The notes: a model not told the origin generated them from the letters alone. A DNA stretch of 64,000 bases from Bacillus_BD oryzisoli_A (GCF_043641075.1 NZ_JBHZRC010000001.1:620001-684000), one strand, 5' to 3'; shown: positions 1-7,530, numbered from the stretch's first letter. Numbers and translations are program-made.

Positions 1-68
1 TACATACTGGTTTACAGACTACAATTGGTAGTATGATAGTATTATGTTGCTTGTTGGAGGTTTTTTCA

Positions 69-494
69 ATGTATAATCGAATTTTAGTTGCAATAGATGG
101 TTCAGAAAAGAGTGAGAAAGCATTAAAATCTGCGTTACAATTTGCAAATGAAAGATATTCAAAGGTCGGAATTATTCATGTTAAAAAAAATATTACCATT
201 TACGAAACGATGTCTTCAGAAGTCGTTGATGAGATGTATTCCGAAATGAAAAAAGAAGCAGATGAGCTTTTTAAACGTGCTCAAATACTAGCAGATGATT
301 ATGGAGTAGAAATTGAAACACATTATGAAATTGGGGAACCAGCCATTCTAATCGTTAAGATGGCTGAGGATAGAAATTATCAGCTGATTGTCATGGGAAG
401 CAGAGGCCTCGGCGGCATCAAAAGCCTTATGCTAGGCAGTGTCAGCCAACGAGTCTCACAGCTGTCCCATTGCCCAGTGTTGATTGTAAAATAG
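69..494 (+). CDS. Universal stress protein (UspA family)
   Basis: A 141-residue cytoplasmic single-domain Usp protein. The C-terminal half carries the ATP-binding pattern G-2x-G-9x-G-S (GSRGLGGIKSLMLGS), and the N-terminus reads MYNRILVAIDGSEKSEKA, both typical of ATP-binding Usp proteins. Members of this family respond to starvation and oxidative stress; the specific role here is unknown. An upstream in-frame ATG exists, but the start at 69 has GGAGG about 8 bases before it and gives the standard Usp N-terminus. The gene stands alone and ends at a large palindromic repeat shared with the convergent oxidoreductase gene. Confidence 0.92.
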   Translation: MYNRILVAIDGSEKSEKALKSALQFANERYSKVGIIHVKKNITIYETMSSEVVDEMYSEMKKEADELFKRAQILADDYGVEIETHYEIGEPAILIVKMAEDRNYQLIVMGSRGLGGIKSLMLGSVSQRVSQLSHCPVLIVK

Positions 495-502
495 TATGAA
501 TA

Positions 503-567
503 GGAAGCAGAGGGACGGTTCTCTTGCTTCCTTTTTTCATAACTGAAGCAAGAGAACCGTCTGCTAC
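503..567. repeat. Palindromic repeat (GAAGCA...GACGGTTCT type), double copy
   Basis: A unit GGAAGCA-GAGGGACGGTTCTCT-TGCTTCC (503-531) is followed by a nearly inverted second copy, GAAGCAAGAGAACCGT..CTGC (545-565), so the whole block can fold into one long hairpin. It lies between two convergent genes and includes a T-run, so it can also act as a bidirectional terminator. Related units occur at 2887, 3000, 4245 and, weakly, 6513. Confidence 0.8.
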
Positions 568-570
568 TTT

Positions 571-1701
571 TTAATCTTCGATCGGGAACCAGCCGGGGGT
601 GTTGATTATGGCTTGCCAAAGTGGGTCGGGTACTACTAGGCGGTTTTGGGCATCTTTTTTTAATTTTGTTTCAATCTCTGATTCATTTCCTTCCTTCACT
701 TTCATCACCCAATCCGGGTCGATAATGATTTCACGGCCGATTGCTATCATATCTACACCGGTCTCAAACGCTTTTAACGCATCATCTGGTGTATAAATAG
801 AACCAACCCCAATGATAGGTACTCTATTCGCCACTTTCTCCTGAATCACTTCAAGTCGTGTTCGGGAATCCTCTATTCCTCGTCTCGGTGTTGACCAGTA
901 TTGATTTAATGACACATGAAGATAATCAAGGTCTTTATCCGCCAATACATCCACCAGCTTTAACGTATCAGCCATTGTAATACCAGGTGTTTCAGGCTCC
1001 TCTGGTGAAAAACGATAACCAACGAGGAATGGTTGGCTTGCATGATCTGCAATGGTCCTTTTCACTTCATCCACAACGGCCAAAGGAAAGGTTAGTCTTT
1101 TTTCCAAGCTGCCGCCATATTGATCATTTCTCCGATTCGAATGAGGAGAGAAGAACTGCTGGATTAAATATCCATTTGCTCCGTGAATTTCAACCCCATC
1201 AAATCCAGCCTCAATTGCTCTTCGAGTGGCAGCGCCAAAATCCTGTATGATTGATTGGATCTCTTCTTCAGTCAACGCATCTGGTATTGTATCTGATGAA
1301 GTGCCTTGTTCTGCAGGAATCGCACTGGCACTGACAATTCTGCCATTTGGAACTAAATCAGGAGGACACATTCTACCGCCATGAAAGATTTGCAAAACAG
1401 CTTTTGCACCTTGTTCTTTAATCGTAGAAGCTAAACTTTGCAGGCTTGGAATGAAATCATCATGATCACAAGCAAATTCTCCTGGAAATCCTTTTCCGTT
1501 TCGGGTCACATAGGCGCATGCTGTCACAACCATTCCAACACCATTTGAACGCCTCCGGTAATAAGCTAATTCATCCTCTGAAACGGTCCCGTCCGGGTTT
1601 GAAGAGAAGTTAGTCATCGGTGCCATCACAACACGATTCTCAACTTGAATTCCACTCCTTAGGCCAATAGACTCAAAAAGCAGGCTATATTTTGTATTCA
1701 T
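571..1701 (-). CDS. NADH:flavin oxidoreductase, old yellow enzyme family
   Basis: A 376-residue FMN-dependent (beta/alpha)8-barrel enzyme of the old yellow enzyme family, close in length to B. subtilis YqiG. Visible family marks are the N-terminal VMAPMTNF, the LQIFHGGR strand, the substrate-binding pair in EIHGANGYLIQQF (His/Asn), SPHSNRRNDQYGG and the late phosphate-binding region IGVGSIYTPDDAL...IAIGREIIIDPDW. Family members reduce activated C=C bonds of enones or nitro compounds with NAD(P)H; the physiological substrate is unknown. The start has GGAGGT about 6 bases upstream. It is monocistronic and convergent with the Usp gene. Confidence 0.9.
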   Translation of the reverse strand: MNTKYSLLFESIGLRSGIQVENRVVMAPMTNFSSNPDGTVSEDELAYYRRRSNGVGMVVTACAYVTRNGKGFPGEFACDHDDFIPSLQSLASTIKEQGAKAVLQIFHGGRMCPPDLVPNGRIVSASAIPAEQGTSSDTIPDALTEEEIQSIIQDFGAATRRAIEAGFDGVEIHGANGYLIQQFFSPHSNRRNDQYGGSLEKRLTFPLAVVDEVKRTIADHASQPFLVGYRFSPEEPETPGITMADTLKLVDVLADKDLDYLHVSLNQYWSTPRRGIEDSRTRLEVIQEKVANRVPIIGVGSIYTPDDALKAFETGVDMIAIGREIIIDPDWVMKVKEGNESEIETKLKKDAQNRLVVPDPLWQAIINTPGWFPIED

Positions 1702-1984
1702 CTCTTACCTCCATTTTATTAACCTAAAACATATATATAATTTATCATCATAGAACCAAATATTCATGAACGCTAGAAACTATTTTATAGTGTTTATCTC
1801 AAGCAGCAGGATAGCTTAATTTTTATAGGAGTTCAAACTGCTGTCTTTTCGAAGATATCCTTTTCATCGAAAACCCTTTGATATTTATAGGGTTGTATGA
1901 TAATCTAATATATTATTATTCTATAACGTTACATATTTTACCTTTTACATAAAGAAACAAGGAAGTTGAAAGGGGCTCTATTTA

Positions 1985-2887
1985 GTGGATTTACTCTTAA
2001 TTGTATTACCGGCCTTTTTAATATTTGGAACAGGCTTTATCGGACAAAAGTTACTTAAACTAAACGTAAAGTCTATCTCAACCATGTCTTTATATTTAAT
2101 GCTGCCGTTTTTAACCTTTGATACCTTTTATACGAAAGAACTTAACATAGAATATTTTTATATGTTTCTATTTTCGCTTCTACTAGTCCTAATTATTATC
2201 GGGGTCACAAACCTGTTTGGTAAATGGATGAAGTCGGATAAATCAGAGCTATCAGCTTTGCAATTAGGAACCATCTTTCCTAACAGTGGAAACTATGGTG
2301 CTCCTGTTGCACTGTTTGCCTTTGGATCAGCCGGATTTGATTATGCCGTTATAATCATGGTTATCCATGCCTTGTTAATCAATACTATCGGAATTGTTAT
2401 TGCTTCTTATGGGAGCGGACAATCAACAACCGTCAAAGACGCATGCAAGAGTGTGTTAAAAATGCCTGTAATCTACGGAGTAATACTTGGTGTCACTTTT
2501 CAAATAGCCAATGTCGAATTGCCGCCAACTATTTTGGAAGGAATCAGCCTGGTAGGGTCAGCATCCATTCCTACCGTTATGCTAATTCTAGGAATGCAGC
2601 TTGCTGAAATTAGATCAGCTAAGTTTGATCTAAAATATGTAAATACTGTTACCATTATCCGAATGATACTATCACCCATCATTGCCGTCATACTAGTAAG
2701 CTTTATGCCAGTTAACGACCTGATTCATAAAGTGTTTATCCTATTAGCAGCCATGCCAATCGCTGCCAACACAACGATGCTGGCTGTCCAATTCAATGTA
2801 AAACCCGAACTGCTCTCATTTACAACCTTAGTCACCACATTAATCAGCCTCCTCACCATACCAATTACCATCTTTTTCATAAGATAG
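1985..2887 (+). CDS. AEC family (auxin efflux carrier-type) permease
   Basis: A 300-residue integral membrane protein with about ten hydrophobic segments in two halves, the layout of the AEC family (PIN-like bacterial transporters such as malonate or malate carriers). The family motifs PNSGNYGAPVALFAFG after the fourth segment and ASIPTVMLILGMQLAE in the second half are present. The substrate cannot be told from sequence. The start is GTG preceded by AAAGGGG. It is a single gene followed directly by a palindromic repeat and then a strong terminator. Confidence 0.88.
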   Translation: MDLLLIVLPAFLIFGTGFIGQKLLKLNVKSISTMSLYLMLPFLTFDTFYTKELNIEYFYMFLFSLLLVLIIIGVTNLFGKWMKSDKSELSALQLGTIFPNSGNYGAPVALFAFGSAGFDYAVIIMVIHALLINTIGIVIASYGSGQSTTVKDACKSVLKMPVIYGVILGVTFQIANVELPPTILEGISLVGSASIPTVMLILGMQLAEIRSAKFDLKYVNTVTIIRMILSPIIAVILVSFMPVNDLIHKVFILLAAMPIAANTTMLAVQFNVKPELLSFTTLVTTLISLLTIPITIFFIR

Positions 2888-2915
2888 GAAGCAGGGGGAC
2901 GGTTCTAATGCTTCC
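2887..2915. repeat. Palindromic repeat (GAAGCA...GACGGTTCT type)
   Basis: A single unit with a 7-bp stem (GGAAGCA / TGCTTCC) enclosing GGGGGACGGTTCTAA. It begins at the last base of the permease stop codon. It is the same family as the units at 503, 3000 and 4245. Confidence 0.75.
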
Positions 2916-2935
2916 TTAAAGAATCACAAATAAGA

Positions 2936-2970
2936 AATACCAAACAGACCTCTCTGTTTGGTATTTTATT
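2936..2970 (+). terminator. Intrinsic terminator of the AEC permease gene
   Basis: A perfect 13-bp stem (2936-2948 with 2953-2965, loop CCTC) is followed by a T-rich run. Confidence 0.9.
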
Positions 2971-2990
2971 CTTTACATATCGCTTTACAT

Positions 2991-3036
2991 AGCCTATTTG
3001 GAAGCAGAAGAACGACCCTATGCTTCCAAATAGGCT
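2991..3036. repeat. Palindromic repeat with 16-bp arms at a gene end
   Basis: The GGAAGCA...TGCTTCC repeat unit (3000-3027) is extended on both sides by AGCCTATTTG / CAAATAGGCT, giving a perfect 16-bp stem around a 14-base loop. The stop codon of the minus-strand endonuclease gene lies in the loop, and its last codons (AYLEA) form one arm. Confidence 0.8.
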
Positions 3037-4055
3037 ATTACTCCAGCATGGTCGGAGGTCCAAAGAGCGGTCTGGGTTCGATCTTGCTGTTCTGCACCAA
3101 TGAGTTTAGCAGAAATGGGCTTCCAGCCATTTTTATATAGTATGCAGTCAATTCGTCTGCTTAAGGTGGAAAAAGCATTTAAAAGATCAGGATCTTGGCA
3201 ACATGTTAGACCTTCACCTTGACCAACCTCCTTCCAAACATCTTGAAATCCGAAATGGAGTAAATTACCGTAAGTTGTTGGCGGGCCTGCGATTTCATTA
3301 TTTACGTTAAAGTCACCAAGAAGGATTATAGGCAATGTGGTATTTACCGGCCCATCTAGTAGTTCATTACCTTGTCTTAAATTGACTAGAAGAGAAGACG
3401 CTTCTAGTCGAGTTGAAATGACCCTGAAGATACGGTTGCGGAAACTGACATCTACAGTTGACCATCCTCGAAGCAACTCAAAAGGCAGACCGCCTAGTTG
3501 AGTGATCATATTAGCTTTGAAATTGGCTTCCTGTTTATTCAAAACCTTTAAACCGGATTCCTTTCGAATTAATATCGTATCTCGATCCAGCAGATTTACG
3601 AAATTACCTTGGCTAGAGCGCAGTTGTAGTGAAATGTTATGATTGAGGGCTGCTGTTTCATAAATGATTCCTTTTTCCTGAAGCTCATTTAACAGAATCT
3701 CAACGTAATCAAATGTAACGTAAGGAAAATGGGGATCCATCAGCTGCCGCAGCTGCCAAAAAGCGGCTTCCTGCAGTCCAATTATGTCAGGCTTATATTC
3801 AGCAATCTGCTCAGCAATCTTTTTTACTCGATTGAAATAATTTGTAGCCATAAATTGTCGATAGACCTCTGTAACCCTGCGGGGAATTTCTTCAAGTATA
3901 GTTGTAGAAAAAAGTGGGGATAAGTCCGCACCAATAAATAGATTCCAAGTCATAAAGGAAATCGAATCTTTCCTTGTATGATCGTTCTGATCATCATTGG
4001 AAGAGAAGTTATCACCTTCACAATCGCAATCCTTGATTTTTTCATCCACTACCAT
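3018..4055 (-). CDS. Endonuclease/exonuclease/phosphatase (EEP) family protein
   Basis: A 345-residue metal-dependent phosphoesterase of the EEP fold (the DNase I, exonuclease III and sphingomyelinase superfamily). Catalytic and metal-binding motifs appear in the usual order: TWNLF with its Asn (about residue 38), LQEAAFW (Glu about 96), LLGDFNVN (Asp/Asn), RIDCIL and the final SDHAGV (Asp/His pair). There is no signal peptide; the Asp/Lys/Asn-rich first 30 residues are probably disordered. The substrate (nucleic acid, lipid or sugar phosphate) is not predictable. AAGGTGA abuts the ATG, so translation may instead begin at one of the two GTG codons that follow. Confidence 0.82.
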   Translation of the reverse strand: MVVDEKIKDCDCEGDNFSSNDDQNDHTRKDSISFMTWNLFIGADLSPLFSTTILEEIPRRVTEVYRQFMATNYFNRVKKIAEQIAEYKPDIIGLQEAAFWQLRQLMDPHFPYVTFDYVEILLNELQEKGIIYETAALNHNISLQLRSSQGNFVNLLDRDTILIRKESGLKVLNKQEANFKANMITQLGGLPFELLRGWSTVDVSFRNRIFRVISTRLEASSLLVNLRQGNELLDGPVNTTLPIILLGDFNVNNEIAGPPTTYGNLLHFGFQDVWKEVGQGEGLTCCQDPDLLNAFSTLSRRIDCILYKNGWKPISAKLIGAEQQDRTQTALWTSDHAGVIAYLEA

Positions 4056-4093
4056 TCACCTTTTTCTTTCTAAAGATACATTATATATATTAA

Positions 4094-4276
4094 AAGATTG
4101 TCCATCGTGAAACGGCAAATGAATCAGAGGGCGCTTCTCCTGCTTTATTTTCATTTGGTAAAGTGCAAAGGAGCTTTGCTAAAGAGTTGAATCCAGCCAA
4201 TTTAGTAAGTAAAAGTAAGGTTACGGAGGATTCTCTGCTGATAAGGAAGCAGAAGAACCGTCCCCATGCTTTATAA
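4094..4276 (+). pseudogene. Possible gene remnant ending in a palindromic repeat
   Basis: One frame is open from 4094 to a TAA at 4274-4276 and reads like a conserved protein (ETANESEGASPALFSFGKV, then AKELNPANLVSKSKVTEDS). It has no start codon or ribosome binding site and is closed on the left by an in-frame TAA at 4091. Its last residues (KQKNRPHAL) come from the palindromic repeat, as if the repeat had replaced the true 3' end. I do not recognise the parent family. It could be a chance open frame, so confidence is low. Confidence 0.35.
4245..4271. repeat. Palindromic repeat (GAAGCA...ACCGTCC type)
   Basis: The unit GGAAGCAGAAGAACCGTCCCCATGCTTt carries the family core with the GACGGTTCT segment in reverse-complement orientation (GAACCGTCC). 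It lies upstream of purT. Confidence 0.7.
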
Positions 4277-4288
4277 AATAACTTTAAA

Positions 4289-4307
4289 TCGACAAATAAT
4301 TGTCGAA
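4289..4307. promoter_or_regulatory. Inverted repeat with a Spo0A-box-like sequence upstream of purT
   Basis: TCGACAA-N4-TTGTCGA forms a 7-bp dyad; 4300-4307 is TTGTCGAA, matching the Spo0A box. The known preference of Spo0A is the basis for this call. Function here is an inference. Confidence 0.35.
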
Positions 4308-4404
4308 AATTAGAATATTTCAAGGTAAAATAAAAAGAAAGGTTTGCAATAAAGGATCGTGGTTTATTGTAGCTGTAATACTTCAGACAGGAGAGTGTTC
4401 AGGT

Positions 4405-5565
4405 ATGTATCAATCAAGAAAAATATTATTATTGGGTTCAGGTGAACTGGGTAAGGAGGTAATTATTGAAGCTCAGCGCCTTGGAATGGAAACCATTGCG
4501 GTCGATCGCTATGAACATGCACCGGCTATGCAGGTAGCACATCGAAGCTATGTTATTGACATGCTTGATCCCGATATGGTAAGAGAAGTAGTTGAAAAGG
4601 AAAAACCGGATCTGATTGTTCCAGAAATAGAAGCCATTGCTACTTCTGAGCTTGTTAAGTTGGAGGAGGAGGGATTTAAGGTCATCCCTACAGCACGTGC
4701 AGCGAAATTAACAATGGACCGTGAAGGTATTCGCAGATTAGCATCTGAAACACTTATGCTTCCTACTGCTAATTATAAATTTGCCGATACATATGTAGAA
4801 TTTGTTAAAGGCGCTAAGGAAATAGGTTTCCCATGTGTCATCAAACCAATCATGAGTTCTTCGGGAAAAGGCCAAAGTGTATGCCTTACTGAGGGACAAT
4901 TAGAGGAATGCTGGAACATTGCCATGGAAGGGGGCCGTGTCCAAAACGGTCGTGTCATTATTGAGGAATTTATCCGCTTTGAATCAGAAATTACTCTTTT
5001 GACGGTAAGAGCAGTGAATGGAACCATGTTCTGTGCCCCAATCGGACATATACAACAAGATGGTGATTACATTGAATCATGGCAGCCCCATAATATGACT
5101 GAGGAACAAATTAAAGATGCCAAGAATATTGCCAAAGCCATTACCGATGAGCTTGGCGGTTTTGGACTATTTGGTGTGGAATTGTTCTTAGCCGAGGACA
5201 AGGTTTATTTCAGTGAAGTATCACCGCGTCCACATGACACAGGCTTAGTTACACTTGTCACTCAAAACCTTTCTGAATTTGCCCTGCATGTCCGCGCTAT
5301 TCTAGGATTCCCAATCCCGGAAATTACGCAGCTGTCTCCAGGTGCAAGCAGACCATTGAAAGCAAAAGTAGAGGCAAACGAATATACCGTTACAGGCTTA
5401 GAAGAAGCATTGGCGGTACCAAACACGCAGGTACGTGTATTTGGTAAACCAATCACGAAGGTTGGACGCAGAATTGCTGTTGCTTTATCAACTGCCGATA
5501 CGGTGGAGCAGGCAAGAGAATATGCAGGTCAGGCATTAGAGAAATTACAGATGAAGGAATCCTGA
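4405..5565 (+). CDS. purT: Formate-dependent phosphoribosylglycinamide formyltransferase
   Basis: A 386-residue ATP-grasp enzyme that makes formyl-GAR from GAR, formate and ATP in purine synthesis, an alternative to folate-dependent PurN. The N-terminal ILLLGSGELGKEVIIEAQRLG and VDRYEHAPAMQVAHRSYVIDMLD segments are characteristic. The ATP-grasp core has CVIKPIMSSSGKGQS, a GVELFLAEDKVYFSEVSPRPHDTG metal-binding segment, and length equals the family norm. The chosen ATG has GGAG about 11 bases upstream; a longer in-frame reading to 4300 lacks a ribosome binding site. It is a single gene with a strong terminator. Confidence 0.95.
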   Translation: MYQSRKILLLGSGELGKEVIIEAQRLGMETIAVDRYEHAPAMQVAHRSYVIDMLDPDMVREVVEKEKPDLIVPEIEAIATSELVKLEEEGFKVIPTARAAKLTMDREGIRRLASETLMLPTANYKFADTYVEFVKGAKEIGFPCVIKPIMSSSGKGQSVCLTEGQLEECWNIAMEGGRVQNGRVIIEEFIRFESEITLLTVRAVNGTMFCAPIGHIQQDGDYIESWQPHNMTEEQIKDAKNIAKAITDELGGFGLFGVELFLAEDKVYFSEVSPRPHDTGLVTLVTQNLSEFALHVRAILGFPIPEITQLSPGASRPLKAKVEANEYTVTGLEEALAVPNTQVRVFGKPITKVGRRIAVALSTADTVEQAREYAGQALEKLQMKES

Positions 5566-5598
5566 GGGAATATCTAGAATATAATATCGTATCATGTT

Positions 5599-5635
5599 AA
5601 AACGACCAAAACATATAAGATTTGGTCGTTTTACT
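5599..5635 (+). terminator. Intrinsic terminator of purT
   Basis: A perfect 12-bp stem AAAACGACCAAA / TTTGGTCGTTTT with a 10-base loop and a T-rich end. Confidence 0.88.
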
Positions 5636-5640
5636 TTGAT

Positions 5641-5697
5641 CAAATTCGCCCGTCGAATTTGCGTCCGGATTTTTTTCGAGCTCGCTCGAAAAATTAC
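5641..5697. repeat. Tandem short hairpins, possible dispersed element
   Basis: Two adjacent palindromes: CAAATTCG-CCCGT-CGAATTTG (5641-5661) and TTTTTCGAG-CTCG-CTCGAAAAA (about 5673-5694). They sit between a terminator and a convergent small gene. They look like a compound intergenic element; I cannot show a second copy in this window. Confidence 0.4.
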
Positions 5698-5764
5698 CTT
5701 TAAAAAACCCGTGACATCCGCCAGAGACTTAGTTAAGTCTTCAAATACTAACAGAACCTAATTC

Positions 5765-5998
5765 TTATCCATTTTTCCCTTTATACGTAAGATACGCTGC
5801 TCCTAATGCAATGAGTGGAAGGAGGAAAAACAAACTAAACAATCCCCTTTGTGTGCCAAGAATGATTGAAGGTATGATAATAGCTGCCCCACTCCAAACA
5901 AAGGCTTTCCAAGACTTTTTCAGGAGACCCCACATCGTAAGTAATACAGACACTAAGATTAATCCCCAGAGAAAGACAGCAACCAAAAATAGACCCAT
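5765..5998 (-). CDS. Small membrane protein of unknown function
   Basis: A 77-residue protein, almost entirely hydrophobic, with about three membrane segments (residues 3-25, 35-47 and 53-71) separated by short Lys/Arg stretches, and ending in YKGKNG. It is preceded by GGGGAG seven bases before the ATG, which supports real translation. No family is recognised, and the neighbours give no clear functional clue. Confidence 0.65.
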   Translation of the reverse strand: MGLFLVAVFLWGLILVSVLLTMWGLLKKSWKAFVWSGAAIIIPSIILGTQRGLFSLFFLLPLIALGAAYLTYKGKNG

Positions 5999-6201
5999 CT
6001 AAAACTCCCCCTTAGATAATTCTGGGTATGATTCCTACCATATTCACTAAAGCCAAAATCAGTTCATTTAATAAGTAAACTATCATGGTTATTTTTCTTC
6101 TTCGCTAATAATTTTTCAGCATAACATCGACTCTACTAGATTTGAGTAAGAGCATGCGTGAGAGTTCGGTAGAAAGCGATTATAATCTGGGGAGGATTTT
6201 C

Positions 6202-6513
6202 ATGAAAAAAAGCGCAAAGAACATCATTAGCATTACTGGAATTCTGCTGGTCCTCGGTATCATTTGTCTCAATTATTGGTTCGACTATACCTTAAATAAT
6301 ATGACTGTACTCATTGTAGTAAAAAGCGAAGGCTTGGACATTCAAAAACCTCTGGACGAACAAACAAACCTCTTAGGAACGGAGGAATTTAAAACAGAAG
6401 AAGTAAAAAAAATGAAAGAGGAATACGCCACAAGCCTTGAGCAGCTACAAGGTAAAACGCTAAACGTACCAATAAAAATCGGAAATCCAATTCCCCTTAA
6501 TGCATTGGAATAG
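6202..6513 (+). CDS. Hypothetical single-pass membrane-anchored protein
   Basis: A 103-residue protein with a Lys-rich N-terminus and one hydrophobic segment (about residues 8-28), followed by an extracytoplasmic Glu/Lys-rich tail. GGGGAGG lies 7 bases before the chosen ATG; a longer reading to 6142 lacks such a site. Topology suggests an anchored extracellular protein. I do not recognise the family. Its end abuts a degenerate palindromic repeat. Confidence 0.65.
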   Translation: MKKSAKNIISITGILLVLGIICLNYWFDYTLNNMTVLIVVKSEGLDIQKPLDEQTNLLGTEEFKTEEVKKMKEEYATSLEQLQGKTLNVPIKIGNPIPLNALE

Positions 6514-6540
6514 AAGCAAGGGTCAAATTTTTCCGCTTCC
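6513..6540. repeat. Degenerate palindromic repeat (GAAGC...GCTTC)
   Basis: GAAGC at 6513 and GCTTC at 6535-6539 flank AAGGGTCAAATTTTTCC. The outer stem resembles the 503/2887/3000/4245 family, but the core is different, so membership is uncertain. Confidence 0.4.
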
Positions 6541-6595
6541 AACGAAACTAACAAACCTTCACATCCATTTTTTTGCTATACGTATTACTCTTTGT

Positions 6596-6625
6596 CCATT
6601 TTCGAAGCTTAAAATGGGCTTTTTT
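6596..6625 (+). terminator. Intrinsic terminator after the membrane-anchored protein gene
   Basis: A stem CCATTTT / AAAATGG with loop CGAAGCTT, followed by GCTTTTTT. Confidence 0.8.
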
Positions 6626-6640
6626 AATAAGTAATTCCGA

Positions 6641-6669
6641 TTGACAATCCCGAGTATTTTTATTAGTAT
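6641..6669 (+). promoter_or_regulatory. Sigma-A-type promoter of the S-box-like leader
   Basis: TTGACA (6641-6646), a 17-base spacer and TAGTAT (6664-6669). It lies just downstream of a terminator and about 35 bases before the structured leader, so it is well placed to transcribe it. Confidence 0.7.
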
Positions 6670-6698
6670 TATTAGAAAAATAAGATTAAAAACATTTT

Positions 6699-6806
6699 CT
6701 TTTCAGAAGAGGTTCAGTGACTGGCCTGATAAGGTCTCAGTGACCACATAAACGAAGCAGGTGCTAATTCCAGCAAAGATTCCTTTGAATGACAAGAGGA
6801 GCTGTC
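6699..6806 (+). ncRNA. S-box (SAM-I riboswitch)-like leader, degenerate
   Basis: The 3' half contains the S-box signature AGGTGCTAATTCCAGCAAAG, then a P4-like hairpin (CAAAG attc CTTTG) and GAATGACAAGAGGAG, corresponding to the usual GAAAGATAAGAAGAG. The 5' half, AAGAGGTTCAGTGACTGGCC..GATAA..CTCAGTGACC, matches the GAGGGACTGGCCC..GCAACC P2 region with substitutions. The P3 arm is almost absent (only ACATAAACGAAGC between the blocks), and P1 pairing (CTTTTC with GACAAG) is imperfect. It may be a decayed or unusually short S-box. It precedes an unknown gene rather than a methionine-metabolism gene. Confidence 0.6.
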
Positions 6807-6869
6807 TTTTTCTATATAAAAAAAGTTTCTTTTTAAAGAAAATTATGTGTTTAAGAGAGGAGATTTTGT

Positions 6870-7196
6870 ATGTTTAACAACGAAACTTCCTTAGAGGTAA
6901 ACGATTATCTGGACTTATATATACTTGCCCGGAATTTAGGAGATAATGACTGGCAGCAGGACATGATTACGAGGTTGCAAAGACATATTTCCAATAGATC
7001 CCTCATACTTCATACCCTCTGGAGAGAGTATAAAAAAGTAGATGAAGAAATACATGAGCTTTACAGCCAATTACCGAAACAAGCTTCTAGTAAAGAATTA
7101 AAAGAAAAAATCTTAAATTTAAAAAAGCGAAAGTTCGATATAAGCAATAAAATTCAAATGGAAGAAAGAAGAAGCGCTAAGGATGCAAATTCATAA
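6870..7196 (+). CDS. Hypothetical protein with a coiled-coil C-terminal half
   Basis: A 108-residue, charged, soluble protein. Residues 1-50 are mixed (YLDLYILARNLGDNDWQQDM), and residues 50-100 are Lys/Glu-rich and helical with heptad-like spacing. AGAGAGGAG lies 7 bases upstream of the ATG. It is the first gene after the S-box-like leader, but nothing in it suggests a role in sulphur metabolism. Family not recognised. Confidence 0.6.
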   Translation: MFNNETSLEVNDYLDLYILARNLGDNDWQQDMITRLQRHISNRSLILHTLWREYKKVDEEIHELYSQLPKQASSKELKEKILNLKKRKFDISNKIQMEERRSAKDANS

Positions 7197-7225
7197 AATG
7201 GATGAAATAGCTGACTAGATTACTG

Positions 7226-7270
7226 GAGGCTCTTTAACTAAGGTAAATGTACCTATTAGAGAGCCTTTTT
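7226..7270 (+). terminator. Intrinsic terminator
   Basis: A long imperfect stem: AGGCTCT.TAaCTAaGGTA pairs with TACCtATTAGAGAGCCT, followed by TTTTTG. It covers the first possible ATG (7247) of the next reading frame, which argues for the downstream TTG start of that gene. Confidence 0.8.
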
Positions 7271-7306
7271 GTTTACCATAAAAAATTTTCAAAGGAGAAA
7301 GTTACA

Positions 7307-7495
7307 TTGGATGATTTATCACAGGTTCCTTCAGAAAATGACAAAGGCTTTCTAATCAATCAGTTAATTAATAGCGGAATATATAAAATTAACAATTCCC
7401 ATTTATTTGAATTAAGCCTTACTGATTTGGCAAGAGAGTATCATAAACTTCAGTATAAAGAAAGCCAATCATATAATATAAAAAATAATGATTAA
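7307..7495 (+). CDS. Small protein with Fur-regulated basic protein A-like domain
   Basis: A 62-residue protein read from a TTG with AAAGGAG 8 bases before it. The segment LINQLINSGIYKINNSHLFEL followed by SLTDLAREYHKL resembles the FbpA domain (short helix, G-[IVY]-Y/F-K, hydrophobic L[FY]ELSL, then a helix). In B. subtilis the Fbp proteins help with iron sparing. No Fur box was recognised nearby, so the iron link is an inference from domain likeness. It ends at a bidirectional terminator shared with the next gene. Confidence 0.5.
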   Translation: MDDLSQVPSENDKGFLINQLINSGIYKINNSHLFELSLTDLAREYHKLQYKESQSYNIKNND

Positions 7496-7530
7496 ATGAG
7501 TAACCACCCTAGGCAGGTTCTTACTCATTT
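7494..7530. terminator. Bidirectional terminator between convergent genes
   Basis: AAATGAGTAA (7494-7503) pairs with TTACTCATTT (7521-7530); the interior ACC..GGT also pairs. Confidence 0.75.

Noticed and set aside
4090..4323. A 77-codon minus-strand frame upstream of purT
   Set aside because: It runs through the palindromic repeat and opposite the more protein-like plus-strand remnant, has no ribosome binding site, and is of low-complexity composition.
7247..7306. ATG start 20 codons upstream for the FbpA-like protein
   Set aside because: That ATG lies inside a strong terminator hairpin, while a TTG at 7307 has a good AAAGGAG and gives the family-like protein.
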